In this document: positions 27,620 to 36,052 of the stretch, piece by piece
How positions within the stretch are numbered: the stretch's first letter is position 1
Layout: the number at the start of each line of letters is the position of its first letter
NCBI GenBank assembly: GCA_025964685.1
Contig: JAOPYG010000131.1
Coordinates: 1 to 60,231 of the forward strand
From: Actinoallomurus sp.
Lineage (GTDB): Bacteria; Actinomycetota; Actinomycetes; Streptosporangiales; Streptosporangiaceae
Reading direction: 5' to 3'
Length of the DNA: 60,231 bases
The notes under the pieces: model-generated
What the model saw: only the letters and a program-made list of their open reading frames with translations
Databases searched by the model: none
What the model was told of the DNA's origin: nothing
Translations under genes and position numbers: made by a program

Positions 27620-28867
27620 TCACACCACGCGGAAGTCCTGGCCGCGGAGCGTGCAGGAGTGGTAGCGGACGTAGTGGGTGCGCAGCCAGTGCCGCCGTCG
27701 TATCTCCGCCCAGCGGGCGAAGGCGCGGGCGGCGGCGACGTCGGTCAGCCGTGGCGGCGTCTCGTCGAGCAGCCAGGCCGAGACCAGCGCGGTGTAGCGC
27801 ACGCCCGCCGCGTGCGCGGGGTTGCCGCAGGTGCGCGCGTCGAGCAGGCTGATCTGGATCTCCTGCTCGGCGCGGTGTTCGTACCCGGGAGACAGGTCGC
27901 GGAGGTGGATGTACACCACGCCGCGCATGGGACGGGGAAAGTCGCTGTCGGGCCGGTGCTCGACCCGCGTGAAGCTGCCCGGCGTGCCGCTCAGGCGTGT
28001 GGCCAGCGGGGTCAGCGCCGCCTCCAGTGACGGCAGTGCCGTGCGCAGCGCCGGGTGCACGCACACGGTCAGCGGCCACTGGCGGCAGGTGTACTCGAAG
28101 GCGCGCGGCGCGAGGGGGACGCGCTGCTGCGCGTGGATCCACAGGGTGGTGATGGTGACGACGGCCGCGGCCGCGACGATGGGCACGGCGAGCCGCGTGC
28201 GGCGGGTGACCGACCACAGGTAGCACGTGACCAGCAGCGTGCCGAGGCCGAGCGACCACAGTGCCTGCGCGACGAGCAGCTCGGTGCGCAGCCCGGCGAA
28301 CGGATGGATGTGCTCGACACCTGGGGGCGGCAGCAGGTACGTCCACGTGCCGGGGCGGGCGATGCCCCACAGGCAGGTGACCGCCGCGGCCGCGGCGACC
28401 GTCGGCAGCCGGGGCACGGCCCGGCCGGAGAGGTAGCCGATCACGGTGTAGACGAGCAGGGTGAGCGCGCCGGCGAGCAACCCGATGACCTGGGGATGGC
28501 CGGCCTGGACGTGCAGGAGCGTCTTGACCACGACGAACGTGGCCACCACGACGTACGCGGTCAGCGCCACGACGCCGAGAAGCATCAGGTCGAGCAGTGG
28601 GCCGAGCGCGGGCGAGCGGACGCTCAGGCCGCGGAGGTATCCGAGCCGGTGTTCGCGCAGCGCCACCCAGGCGCCGAGCGCGGCCGAGGCGGGGCCCAGG
28701 ACGCGCACCGAGGCGAACAGCGCGGCGACGGCGTCGTCCCAGTACGCGACGCCGGGCAGCAGCGCGCGCCAGGCCGCCACGGCACCGAGCAGAGCCAGCA
28801 CCGGAACGGCCAGGAACGGGGCGGTGCGGCGGGCATCGATCCGCAGCACCCGCCCCAGGTCAGACAC
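27620..28867 (-). CDS. ABC transporter permease-like membrane protein
   Basis: A 415-residue protein with about six hydrophobic segments in the first 235 residues, typical of an ABC-2 type permease, and a C-terminal soluble region of about 170 residues containing several Cys (YTCRQWPLTVCVHPA, DARTCGN) and Arg-rich ends. Its start overlaps the end of the upstream ATPase-like gene by 8 nt, so it is translated with it. The Cys-rich extracellular tail is not part of a standard permease and its function is unknown. Similar ABC pairs are seen in Streptomyces, but I cannot name the substrate. Confidence 0.7.
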   Translation of the reverse strand: MSDLGRVLRIDARRTAPFLAVPVLALLGAVAAWRALLPGVAYWDDAVAALFASVRVLGPASAALGAWVALREHRLGYLRGLSVRSPALGPLLDLMLLGVVALTAYVVVATFVVVKTLLHVQAGHPQVIGLLAGALTLLVYTVIGYLSGRAVPRLPTVAAAAAVTCLWGIARPGTWTYLLPPPGVEHIHPFAGLRTELLVAQALWSLGLGTLLVTCYLWSVTRRTRLAVPIVAAAAVVTITTLWIHAQQRVPLAPRAFEYTCRQWPLTVCVHPALRTALPSLEAALTPLATRLSGTPGSFTRVEHRPDSDFPRPMRGVVYIHLRDLSPGYEHRAEQEIQISLLDARTCGNPAHAAGVRYTALVSAWLLDETPPRLTDVAAARAFARWAEIRRRHWLRTHYVRYHSCTLRGQDFRVV

Positions 28868-29543
28868 CGGCCGGCACCCGGGACCACGATCGCGGGACCT
28901 CCAGTGACTCGATGAGACGGGCCCGTACGATGCTGAAGACCCGGTCGCACCAGCCCGTCAGCTGCGCGGCGTCCGTCGCGGTCACGACCACGGCCGGGGC
29001 CAGCTCGCGGATCAGGCCGATCAGCTCGTCGCGGTCCGGCTCGGCGATGGACGCCAGCGGCTCGTCGAGGAACACCAGATCCGGCCGGTGGACACACGTG
29101 GCCGCGAGGCCGGCCCGCAGCCGCAGATCGGCGGGCAGCATGTCCATCTCCAATTCCGCGGCATCGGACAATTCAAATCGCTGCAAAATCGCATCGACCG
29201 CGTGCTTCGGCGTGGCTTTGAAATAGGCGGCATAGCTCACGTACTCGCGAGCGGTGACCCCCGCCGCCCAGCCGAATCGATCAGGCAACAGGCCCAGCCG
29301 CGCGCACACCGCGCGCTGCCCGGCCGGCCCGGTCACGTCGTGCCCCAGCAGCTCGAGCGTGCCCACACTGGGCCGACGGAGCGTCGCCAGGGTCTCTAGC
29401 AGGGCAGACCTGCCCGAACAGGGCGGACCTGCCAGTCCGATCACCCCCGAGGTGATGCCGAACGTGGTGGGACGCAGGATCCACCGCCCCCCGCGGCGGA
29501 TCCCCATGTCCCGTGCCACGATCGTGGAGAAATCCGCGATCAT
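28860..29543 (-). CDS. ABC-type ATPase-like protein with altered Walker A and signature
   Basis: A 227-residue ABC-domain protein. It has the overall order of an ABC ATPase, but the P-loop reads AGPPCSGRSALLETL (Lys of GKS/T replaced by Arg), the LSGGQ signature is replaced by LPADLRLRAGLA and the H-loop His is replaced (VVTATDAAQLTG). Walker B LVFLDEP is intact. Such changes usually abolish ATP hydrolysis, so it may be a structural partner or a gene in decay, though the reading frame is intact. It overlaps the permease-like gene at 28860-28867. Confidence 0.72.
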   Translation of the reverse strand: MIADFSTIVARDMGIRRGGRWILRPTTFGITSGVIGLAGPPCSGRSALLETLATLRRPSVGTLELLGHDVTGPAGQRAVCARLGLLPDRFGWAAGVTAREYVSYAAYFKATPKHAVDAILQRFELSDAAELEMDMLPADLRLRAGLAATCVHRPDLVFLDEPLASIAEPDRDELIGLIRELAPAVVVTATDAAQLTGWCDRVFSIVRARLIESLEVPRSWSRVPAGV

Positions 29544-29796
29544 TTACTACCCCCCGAAATCTCGGTGCGCGCTCGAGGCTAGAGGCGGATCAGCCCGATG
29601 AACGGCTGCGTCGACGCCCCCCTTTGCCGTCGCCGCACGCACCGACAACGGAACTATAACTTGCCTTGGTGAGGACTGTCAGCGTTGTTGTGGCCGCCGG
29701 TGTCGTTAGCAATGATTCGCGGAGTAAGCAGGAAACAATTGTAGATATAGGTCGGTAAATGTCGGATGCCTGCGGGGCAGGCGCTAACGTGTCGGG
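29544..29796. promoter_or_regulatory. Divergent promoter region, relatively AT-rich
   Basis: 253 bp between the divergent ABC pair and the MarR gene. The 29690-29770 part is the most AT-rich stretch of the window (for example AACAATTGTAGATATAGG), typical of a promoter zone. I see no ORF or strong hairpin. Confidence 0.4.
29785..29790 (+). promoter_or_regulatory. -10 box (TAACGT) of a leaderless marR transcript
   Basis: TAACGT, 6 nt before GTG 29797, with no ribosome-binding site between. Confidence 0.5.
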
Positions 29797-30303
29797 GTGG
29801 CCAAGCCGCTCAACCTCCCCTTCGATCCGATCGCCCGTGCCGGCGATCTCTGGGAACGCCGCTGGGGACGCTCGCCCGCCATGCTCGCGGTGACGTCGAT
29901 CATGCGTGCCCAGGCCATCCTCATCGCCGAGCTCGACGCCCTGCTGAGACCGTACGAGCTGACCTTCGCCCGCTATGAGGCGCTGGTGCTCCTGACGTTC
30001 AGCGGATCGGGCGCGCTGCCCCTCTCCAAGATCGGTGAGCGGCTGATGGTCCACCCCACCAGCGTGACCAACACGATCGACCGGCTGGAGCGGCAGGGGT
30101 ACGTCCGCCGCCGCCCGAACCCCCGCGACGGCCGAGGCGTGCTCGCGGAGATCACCGAGAGCGGCCGTGCCGCCGTCGAACAGGCCACCCGTGACCTCAC
30201 GGCCGCCGACTTCGGCCTGGGCGGGTACGGCCCGGGCGAGCTCGGCAAGATCTTCGACGTGCTGCGATCACTGCGCGTGGACGCGGGCGACTTCCAGGAC
30301 TGA
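29797..30303 (+). CDS. MarR family transcriptional regulator
   Basis: A 168-residue winged-helix regulator: first helices around AMLAVTSIMRAQAILIAEL, the recognition part SKIGERLMVHPTSVTNTIDR and the wing RLERQGYVRRRPNPRDGRG (about residues 73-115). It precedes icmA, as I recall from Streptomyces. Its stop is 37 nt before a 32-bp palindrome in front of icmA, which makes it a natural candidate for the protein that binds there, although MarR sites are generally shorter. The ligand is unknown; an acyl-CoA or branched-chain intermediate would fit. Confidence 0.9.
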   Translation: MAKPLNLPFDPIARAGDLWERRWGRSPAMLAVTSIMRAQAILIAELDALLRPYELTFARYEALVLLTFSGSGALPLSKIGERLMVHPTSVTNTIDRLERQGYVRRRPNPRDGRGVLAEITESGRAAVEQATRDLTAADFGLGGYGPGELGKIFDVLRSLRVDAGDFQD

Positions 30304-30339
30304 CCGGGCCTTCCGTGATCCGTGACCTGCTTACGCTGG

Positions 30340-30371
30340 CCACAGATACTAGGACGTCCTAGTATCTGTGG
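30340..30371. promoter_or_regulatory. Perfect 32-bp palindrome in front of icmA
   Basis: The half-site CCACAGATACTAGGAC is followed at once by its exact complement. It begins 37 nt after the MarR stop and ends 25 nt before the icmA start, immediately before the ribosome-binding site. It lacks a T-tract, so an operator for a dimeric regulator is more likely than a terminator, although a hairpin in the 5' UTR is possible. Confidence 0.75.
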
Positions 30372-30396
30372 GAGGAGACACCGGAGGAGCGCGCTC

Positions 30397-32064
30397 ATGG
30401 ACATGAAGGACATCGAGGAGGGCCGGCGCCGCTGGCAGGAGCGTTTCGACGCTTCGCGCAGGCGGGACGCCGACTTCACGACGCTCTCCGGCACCGAGGT
30501 CGAGCCGGTGTACGGGCCGCCGGCGGACGACCCGAGGTTCGAGCGCATCGGCTGGCCGGGGGAGTTCCCTTACACGCGCGGCCTCTACGCCACCGGCTAC
30601 CGCGGGCGCTCCTGGACCATCCGGCAGTTCGCCGGGTTCGGCAACGCCCGGCAGACCAACGAGCGCTACAAGATGATCCTCGCCGCCGGCGGCGGCGGGC
30701 TCTCGGTCGCCTTCGACATGCCCACGCTGATGGGCCGCGACTCCGACGAGCCCAAGGCCCTGGGCGAGGTCGGCCACTGCGGCGTCGCGATCGACTCGGC
30801 CGCCGACATGGACCTGCTGTTCGACGGCATCCCCCTCGGCGACACCACGACGTCGATGACGATCTCCGGTCCGGCCGTGCCGATCTTCTGCATGTACCTG
30901 GTCGCGGCCGAGCGGCAGGGCACCGACATCCGCGGCCTGGACGGCACGCTGCAGACCGACATCTTCAAGGAGTACATCGCGCAGAAGGAGTGGCTGTTCG
31001 CGCCCCAGCCGCACCTGCGCCTCATCGGCGACCTCATGGAGTACTGCGCGGCAGAGATCCCCGCGTACAAGCCGCTCAGTGTCTCCGGCTACCACATCCG
31101 CGAGGCCGGCTCGACGGCCGCGCAGGAGCTCGCCTTCACGCTGGCAGACGGCTTCGGCTACGTCGAGCTGGGCCTGTCCCGCGGCCTGGACGTCAACACG
31201 TTCACGCCGGGGCTGTCGTTCTTCTTCGACTCCCACATCGACTTCTTCGAGGAGATCGCCAAGTTCCGCGCGGCCCGGCGCATCTGGGCGCGGTGGCTGC
31301 GCGACGTCTACGGCGCGACGTCGGAGAGGGCGCAGTGGCTGCGGTTCCACACCCAGACCGCCGGGGTGTCCCTGACCGCACAGCAGCCCGACAACAACGT
31401 CGTGCGCACCGCCGTCGAGGCGCTCGCCGCGGTCCTCGGGGGCACGAACTCCCTGCACACCAACGCCCTGGACGAGGTGCTGGCCCTGCCGAGCGAGAAG
31501 GCCGCGGAGATCGCCCTGCGTACCCAGCAGGTGATCATGGAGGAGACCGGCGTCGCGAACGTCGTCGACCCCCTGGGCGGCTCCTGGTACATCGAGGAGC
31601 TCACCGACCGCATCGAGGCCGAGGCCGAGAAGATCTTCACGCGGATCAAGGACATGAGCCCGGACGGCTCGATGACCGGCGGCATCCTGCGTGGCATCGA
31701 GGACGGCTGGTTCATGGCCGAGATCGCCGACGCCGCCTTCACCTACCAGCGGCAGCTCGAGAAGGGCGAGAAGAAGATCGTCGGCGTCAACTGCCACACG
31801 CAGAGCATCGAGGAGCCGCTGGAGATCCTGCGCGTCAGCCACGAGGTCGAGCGCGAGCAGAACCGCGCCCTCGCGAGCCGCCGCGCCGACCGTGACCAGG
31901 CCGCCGTGGACGCGGCCCTGGCCCGGATGACGGAGGTCGCCCGCACCGAGGAGAACCTTATTCCGGCCATGCTCGACGCGGCCCGCGTGGAGGCCACCCT
32001 GGGCGAGATCTGCGGTGCTCTCCGCGACGAGTGGGGCAGCTACAGCGAGCCCGCCCGCTTCTGA
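30397..32064 (+). CDS. icmA: Isobutyryl-CoA mutase large subunit
   Basis: A 555-residue substrate-binding subunit of an adenosylcobalamin-dependent acyl-CoA mutase; the B12-binding small subunit (IcmB) is separate and not in the window. F78 in WTIRQFAGFG and Q196 in KEYIAQKEW are the residues that in isobutyryl-CoA mutase replace Tyr89 and Arg207 of methylmalonyl-CoA mutase, so the likely reaction is isobutyryl-CoA to n-butyryl-CoA, used in valine catabolism and polyketide precursor supply. Start ATG 30397 follows GGAGGA at 30383-30388; upstream in-frame codons overlap the palindrome and are not used. MeaB and the adenosyltransferase in this window would support it. Confidence 0.93.
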   Translation: MDMKDIEEGRRRWQERFDASRRRDADFTTLSGTEVEPVYGPPADDPRFERIGWPGEFPYTRGLYATGYRGRSWTIRQFAGFGNARQTNERYKMILAAGGGGLSVAFDMPTLMGRDSDEPKALGEVGHCGVAIDSAADMDLLFDGIPLGDTTTSMTISGPAVPIFCMYLVAAERQGTDIRGLDGTLQTDIFKEYIAQKEWLFAPQPHLRLIGDLMEYCAAEIPAYKPLSVSGYHIREAGSTAAQELAFTLADGFGYVELGLSRGLDVNTFTPGLSFFFDSHIDFFEEIAKFRAARRIWARWLRDVYGATSERAQWLRFHTQTAGVSLTAQQPDNNVVRTAVEALAAVLGGTNSLHTNALDEVLALPSEKAAEIALRTQQVIMEETGVANVVDPLGGSWYIEELTDRIEAEAEKIFTRIKDMSPDGSMTGGILRGIEDGWFMAEIADAAFTYQRQLEKGEKKIVGVNCHTQSIEEPLEILRVSHEVEREQNRALASRRADRDQAAVDAALARMTEVARTEENLIPAMLDAARVEATLGEICGALRDEWGSYSEPARF

Positions 32065-32084
32065 CCGGACCACTCTGACCGCGG

Positions 32085-32112
32085 CGCCCGGTGTCCCTGC
32101 GCGTACCGGGCG
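32085..32112. terminator. Hairpin behind icmA
   Basis: CGCCCGGT and ACCGGGCG form an 8-bp stem with a 12-nt loop, about 20 nt after the icmA stop. Confidence 0.4.
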
Positions 32113-32155
32113 ACCGGCCGTACGCAATCGGCGTCGTATGCGGCAGGATGGATCC

Positions 32156-33085
32156 ATGACGTCATCGGACTTCTCGTTGCACGGCGCCGTCGACCTGGGC
32201 GCCCGGCAGGCCGCGGCGAAGCGGGCGCAGCAGCGTCCGGCCGCCGCGAGCGGTACCTCTTCCGTCATCGACGTGACCGATGCGACGTTCAACGCCGAGG
32301 TCATCGACAGGTCGCGCGACGTGCCGGTGCTAGTCGACTTCTGGGCCGACTGGTGCCAGCCGTGCAAGCAGCTGGGGCCGATCCTGGAAAAGCTCGCGAA
32401 CGAGGCCGCGGGCCGCTGGTTGCTCGCCAAGGTCGACATCGACGCCAACCCCGCGCTGGCTCAGCAGCTCAGCCGGATGGGCGTGCAGGGCATCCCGTTC
32501 GTCGCCGCCGTGGTCGCGGGTCAGATGCTGCCCGTCCTCAACGGCGCCGCCCCTGAGCCGCAGGTGCGCCAGGTGCTGGACCAGCTCTTCGACGCGCTGC
32601 GCGAGCAGGGTCTCATACCCGAGGGCGCGGGCGACGGCGGCGACGCCGAGGAGGCAGAGCAGCAGCCGGCGGGTGACCCCGTACAGCTCGAGGCGGAGGC
32701 CGCCCTGCAGCGCGGTGATCTCGATGCCGCCGCGAGCGCCTTCGGCAAGATCCTGGAGTCGCAGCCGAACGACCCGTACGCCACGAGCGGGCTGGCCCTC
32801 GTCGAGCTGCAGCGCCGGGTCCAGGCCTACGACCCGGAGCAGGCGCGCAAGGACGCCACCGACCGGCCCGCGGACGCGGAGGTACAGACCCGCGTCGCCG
32901 ATCTCGACCTGGTCGAGGGGCGGGTCGACGAAGCGTTCGACCGGCTGATCGGCACCGTACGCCGCACCTCCGGCGACGACCGTGAGACGGCCCGCAAACA
33001 CCTTCTCTCGCTCTTCGAGCTGCTGCCGCCCGATGACCCGCGAGTGGCGAAGGCGCGGAGGAGACTCGCGTCCGCGCTGTTCTGA
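32156..33085 (+). CDS. ybbN: Thioredoxin-domain/TPR protein, YbbN (CnoX) family
   Basis: A protein of 309 residues. A thioredoxin domain spans about 37-145 with the active-site motif WADWCQPCKQLGP (C67, C70), and a TPR-like helical region of YbbN type follows from about 180 (LEAEAALQRGDLDAAASAFG). E. coli YbbN lacks the CXXC pair, so this one could also be redox-active. The first 35 residues are Ala/Gln-rich. Possible role: chaperone or holdase under oxidative stress. CAGGAT stands 6 nt before the ATG. It lies 92 nt behind icmA, as in Streptomyces, but behind a hairpin. Confidence 0.9.
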   Translation: MTSSDFSLHGAVDLGARQAAAKRAQQRPAAASGTSSVIDVTDATFNAEVIDRSRDVPVLVDFWADWCQPCKQLGPILEKLANEAAGRWLLAKVDIDANPALAQQLSRMGVQGIPFVAAVVAGQMLPVLNGAAPEPQVRQVLDQLFDALREQGLIPEGAGDGGDAEEAEQQPAGDPVQLEAEAALQRGDLDAAASAFGKILESQPNDPYATSGLALVELQRRVQAYDPEQARKDATDRPADAEVQTRVADLDLVEGRVDEAFDRLIGTVRRTSGDDRETARKHLLSLFELLPPDDPRVAKARRRLASALF

Positions 33086-33112
33086 CCGGCGTTTGAGGGG
33101 CATCATCCTGGT

Positions 33113-33745
33113 ATGGCCGGAGTCGTCACGGTCTCCGCGACGTTCGGTGCTGGGGGCAGTGTCATCGGCCCCGCGGTCGCCGAACGCCTTGGCAAGCCCT
33201 TCGTCGACCGCGCGATCCCCTACACGGTCGCCGCCGACATCGGCTGCACGCTGGAGGAGGCGCTCGACCACGATGACCGGACCGAGCACGGTCTCGGCCG
33301 CATCCTGTCCAGCGCCGCACGGCTGCCCAACATCAGCTTCGGCGGTATGGACGCCTACCTGCCGGAACGCCACTTCGTGCCGGAGGAGGAGTTCCTCGCC
33401 CGCACCGAGAAGGTGATCAAAGAGATCGCCGAGCACGGCGGCGGCGTCATCCTCGGCCGGGCCTCACAGCTGGTGCTCGCGGGCCATCCCGCCGCGCTGC
33501 ACGTACGCCTGGACGGCCCAAAGAAGCGGCGGCTGGCGAACGTACGCGAGTCGATGGACCTGTCGGTCGAGGAGGCCGAGCGGCTCCTGGAGGACAACGA
33601 CCGGGCGCGGACGGCGTACGTCCGGCATTTCTACCGGGCGGATCCGGCCGATCCGGCGCTCTATGATCTGGTCATCGACAGTACGCGGCTGGCGGCGACG
33701 GCCTGTGCCGACATCATCGTGACGGCCGCGCTCGCCATACCCTAG
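33113..33745 (+). CDS. Cytidylate kinase-like family protein
   Basis: A 210-residue protein of the AAA_33/cytidylate-kinase-like family: P-loop-like segment VSATFGAGGSVIGPAVAERL (residues 7-26; the canonical GKS/T is not there), then GRASQLVLAGHPAALHVRLDGPKKRR and the end YDLVIDST. The family is widespread in actinobacteria and its substrate is uncertain. The gene is close behind ybbN (27 nt). Confidence 0.75.
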   Translation: MAGVVTVSATFGAGGSVIGPAVAERLGKPFVDRAIPYTVAADIGCTLEEALDHDDRTEHGLGRILSSAARLPNISFGGMDAYLPERHFVPEEEFLARTEKVIKEIAEHGGGVILGRASQLVLAGHPAALHVRLDGPKKRRLANVRESMDLSVEEAERLLEDNDRARTAYVRHFYRADPADPALYDLVIDSTRLAATACADIIVTAALAIP

Positions 33746-33814
33746 GCCCACGGACCGGAACGGTGGATGACACCATCGTGGCCCGGGTCCTATTTGGCAA
33801 AAGGAGCAGTTGAC

Positions 33815-35206
33815 GTGGCGACCGTCCCCAGCGTTTCCTACTCGATCACCGTGCGCCTCGAGGTCGCGGCGGGCGGCAAGGCGGTGAGTCAGCTCACCGG
33901 CGAGGTGGAGCAGGCCGGTGGCATCGTCACCGCCCTCGACCTCACGCCGGCCGCACACGACAGGCTCCGCATCGACGTGACCTGTGCCACCCGTGACACC
34001 GAGCACGCCCAGGAGATCGTCGACGCGCTGGAGCGTGTCGACGGCGTCACGATCCACAAGGTCAGCGACCGTACGTTCCTGATGCACCTCGGCGGAAAGA
34101 TCGAGATGCAGTCGAAGGTGCCGCTGCGCAACCGGGACGAGCTGTCCATGGCCTACACGCCGGGCGTCGCACGCGTCTCACTGGCGATCGCCCGCAACCC
34201 CGAGGACGTGCGCCGGCTGACCGTCAAGCGCAACAGCGTCGCCGTGGTCACCGACGGCTCGGCCGTCCTCGGGCTGGGCAACATCGGGCCGGAGGCCGCC
34301 CTGCCGGTGATGGAGGGCAAGGCCGCGCTGTTCAAGCGGTTCGCGGGCATCGACGCGTGGCCGATCTGCCTGGACACCCAGGACACCGACGAGCTGGTGC
34401 GCACCGTGCAGATCATCGCGCCCGCCTTCGGCGGCATCAACCTGGAGGACATCTCCGCGCCGCGCTGCTTCGAGGTCGAGCGGCGGCTGCGCGACCTGCT
34501 GGACATCCCGGTCTTCCACGACGACCAGCACGGCACCGCGATCGTCGTGCTGTCCGCGCTGACGAACGCCCTGCGCGTGGTCGGCAAGGACCTCGCCGAC
34601 GTGCGCATCGCCATGGCCGGCGCGGGCGCTGCCGGCACCGCCGTGCTGAAGCTTCTGCTGCACGCGGGCGCCAAGCACGTCGTCGTCTGCGACTTCCGCG
34701 GCGCGGTGCACGGCGAGCGCGACGACCTCGACGAGTCGCTGCGCTGGATCGCCGACAACACCAACCACGATGGGTACGCCGGCGACCTGCGCGGCGCCGT
34801 GAGCGGCGCGGACGTCTTCATCGGCGTCTCGGCGCCCGGCATCCTCACCGGCGAGGACATCGCCACCATGAACGACGGCGCGGTGGTCTTCGCCCTGGCC
34901 AACCCTGACCCCGAGGTCGACCCGGCGGCCGCCCGCGAGAGCGCGGCGGTCGTGGCCACCGGACGCAGCGACTACCCCAATCAGATCAACAACGTGCTGG
35001 CCTTCCCCGGCGTCTTCCGGGGGCTGCTGGACGCGCAGAGCCGTACGGTCAACCTCGACATGCTGCTCGCGGCGGCGCAGGCCCTCGCCGGCGTGGTCAC
35101 CGACGAGGAGCTCGGCCCCAACTACATCGTGCCGAGTGTGTTCCACGCGGACGTGTCCCACGCGGTCGCGGCGGCCGTGCAGAAGGCGGCCACCGCGGCG
35201 CGGTGA
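33815..35206 (+). CDS. Malic enzyme with N-terminal ACT domain
   Basis: A 463-residue NAD(P)-malic enzyme that makes pyruvate from malate. The ACT-like domain occupies residues 1-85 (SITVRLEVAAGGKAVSQLTG), the catalytic part contains MAYTPGVARVSLAI, IDAWPICLDTQD and HDDQHGTA, and the cofactor fold has AGAGAAGTAV. The ACT domain could bind an amino acid. GTG 33815 is preceded by AAAGGAG (33801-33807, roughly) at good spacing; the GTG/ATG frame upstream is not needed. Monocistronic by spacing. Confidence 0.9.
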   Translation: MATVPSVSYSITVRLEVAAGGKAVSQLTGEVEQAGGIVTALDLTPAAHDRLRIDVTCATRDTEHAQEIVDALERVDGVTIHKVSDRTFLMHLGGKIEMQSKVPLRNRDELSMAYTPGVARVSLAIARNPEDVRRLTVKRNSVAVVTDGSAVLGLGNIGPEAALPVMEGKAALFKRFAGIDAWPICLDTQDTDELVRTVQIIAPAFGGINLEDISAPRCFEVERRLRDLLDIPVFHDDQHGTAIVVLSALTNALRVVGKDLADVRIAMAGAGAAGTAVLKLLLHAGAKHVVVCDFRGAVHGERDDLDESLRWIADNTNHDGYAGDLRGAVSGADVFIGVSAPGILTGEDIATMNDGAVVFALANPDPEVDPAAARESAAVVATGRSDYPNQINNVLAFPGVFRGLLDAQSRTVNLDMLLAAAQALAGVVTDEELGPNYIVPSVFHADVSHAVAAAVQKAATAAR

Positions 35207-35213
35207 CCGGCTC

Positions 35214-35900
35214 CTACTTGCGGTCGTCGAACATCTTGTCGCGGCGTCCCGGCCACTGGCGGCCGTACCAGAAGATGATCAGGCCGGTGAGCATGGCGGC
35301 GACGCCCGTGGCGATCCTGGCGATGATCATCCCGCTGTCCGGGCCGGTGTGCGGCAGCGCGTGGCCCGGGGCGTCGCGGACGCAGTGCGCCGTACGGTCC
35401 AGGCTCTTCACCGGGACGTTGTGCCAGGTCACGGCGATGGTGGTCGCGTGGTCCTCCTTGATGGTCAAGGTGGACTTGCGGGTCACGCCCGGCGGGATGC
35501 GGTCCGCCACGGAGATCGAGCCGTCGGTGGTGATGGCGTAGTCCTCCGTGCCGTCGCCGGTGTTGGCGACCGACACGAGCACGCTGCGGCCGGGGCACCG
35601 CACGGCGCCGATGGAGACCTTCAGCGGCGTGGCCGGCGCGGTCGGCGTGACCGACTGCGGGGGGACGACCGGCGTCTTGGTGGACCGCGTCGGCGAGGGC
35701 CGGTGCGTGGGCGTCGCGGACGGCTCGGCGGTGCTGGTGCGTGAGGCCGACGGTGAACCTGATGGCGAGGCCGACACGTGCGGCGACGGAGTGGCGCTCG
35801 TCAGCTGTGTGGGCGACGAGTCGCTCATCAGCATCGGGATCACGATGAGCGCTCCGACGACGAAGAACACGGCCGCGATCGCGACCCGGGAAATCTGCAT
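35214..35900 (-). CDS. LPXTG-type cell-wall-anchored surface protein
   Basis: A 228-residue secreted protein. The N-terminus has a hydrophobic signal segment (residues 5-24), then a Ser/Thr/Pro-rich stalk (about 28-90), a compact domain of about 85 residues with Cys102 and Cys173 that could pair, then LPHTG at 182-186 followed by a hydrophobic segment 191-212 and a charged tail RRDKMFDDRK. This is a sortase class sorting signal; the stalk presumably spans the wall. No sortase gene is in the window. A 9-bp direct repeat (35933-35953) is upstream. The domain is not recognised by me. Confidence 0.82.
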   Translation of the reverse strand: MQISRVAIAAVFFVVGALIVIPMLMSDSSPTQLTSATPSPHVSASPSGSPSASRTSTAEPSATPTHRPSPTRSTKTPVVPPQSVTPTAPATPLKVSIGAVRCPGRSVLVSVANTGDGTEDYAITTDGSISVADRIPPGVTRKSTLTIKEDHATTIAVTWHNVPVKSLDRTAHCVRDAPGHALPHTGPDSGMIIARIATGVAAMLTGLIIFWYGRQWPGRRDKMFDDRK

Positions 35901-35932
35901 CGGGGTCCTCCGTAGGTGGGGGGCACACCTTC

Positions 35933-35953
35933 GTGATCTAGTTAGTGATCTAG
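35933..35953. promoter_or_regulatory. Direct repeat of GTGATCTAG upstream of the surface protein gene
   Basis: GTGATCTAG occurs at 35933-35941 and 35945-35953, a 12-bp period (a little more than one helical turn). It lies 33-53 bp before the start of the LPXTG gene and about 100 bp before the divergent algH, so it could bind a regulator of either. Confidence 0.45.
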
Positions 35954-36052
35954 GCCCGTATTCTGCCGATTACCCAGGCGCCAGGGGCGCGTAACCGACG
36001 TACTCGGCCGTGCACCGTTCGCATGCGCCGCCCGGCACAGGATGATTGGGGC

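Noticed and set aside
30304-30396. Rho-independent terminator of marR
   Set aside because: The palindrome is perfect and has no T-tract after it; its position next to the icmA ribosome-binding site fits an operator better.
30349-32448. 699-codon minus-strand frame
   Set aside because: Antisense to icmA; composition typical of shadows in GC-rich genes.
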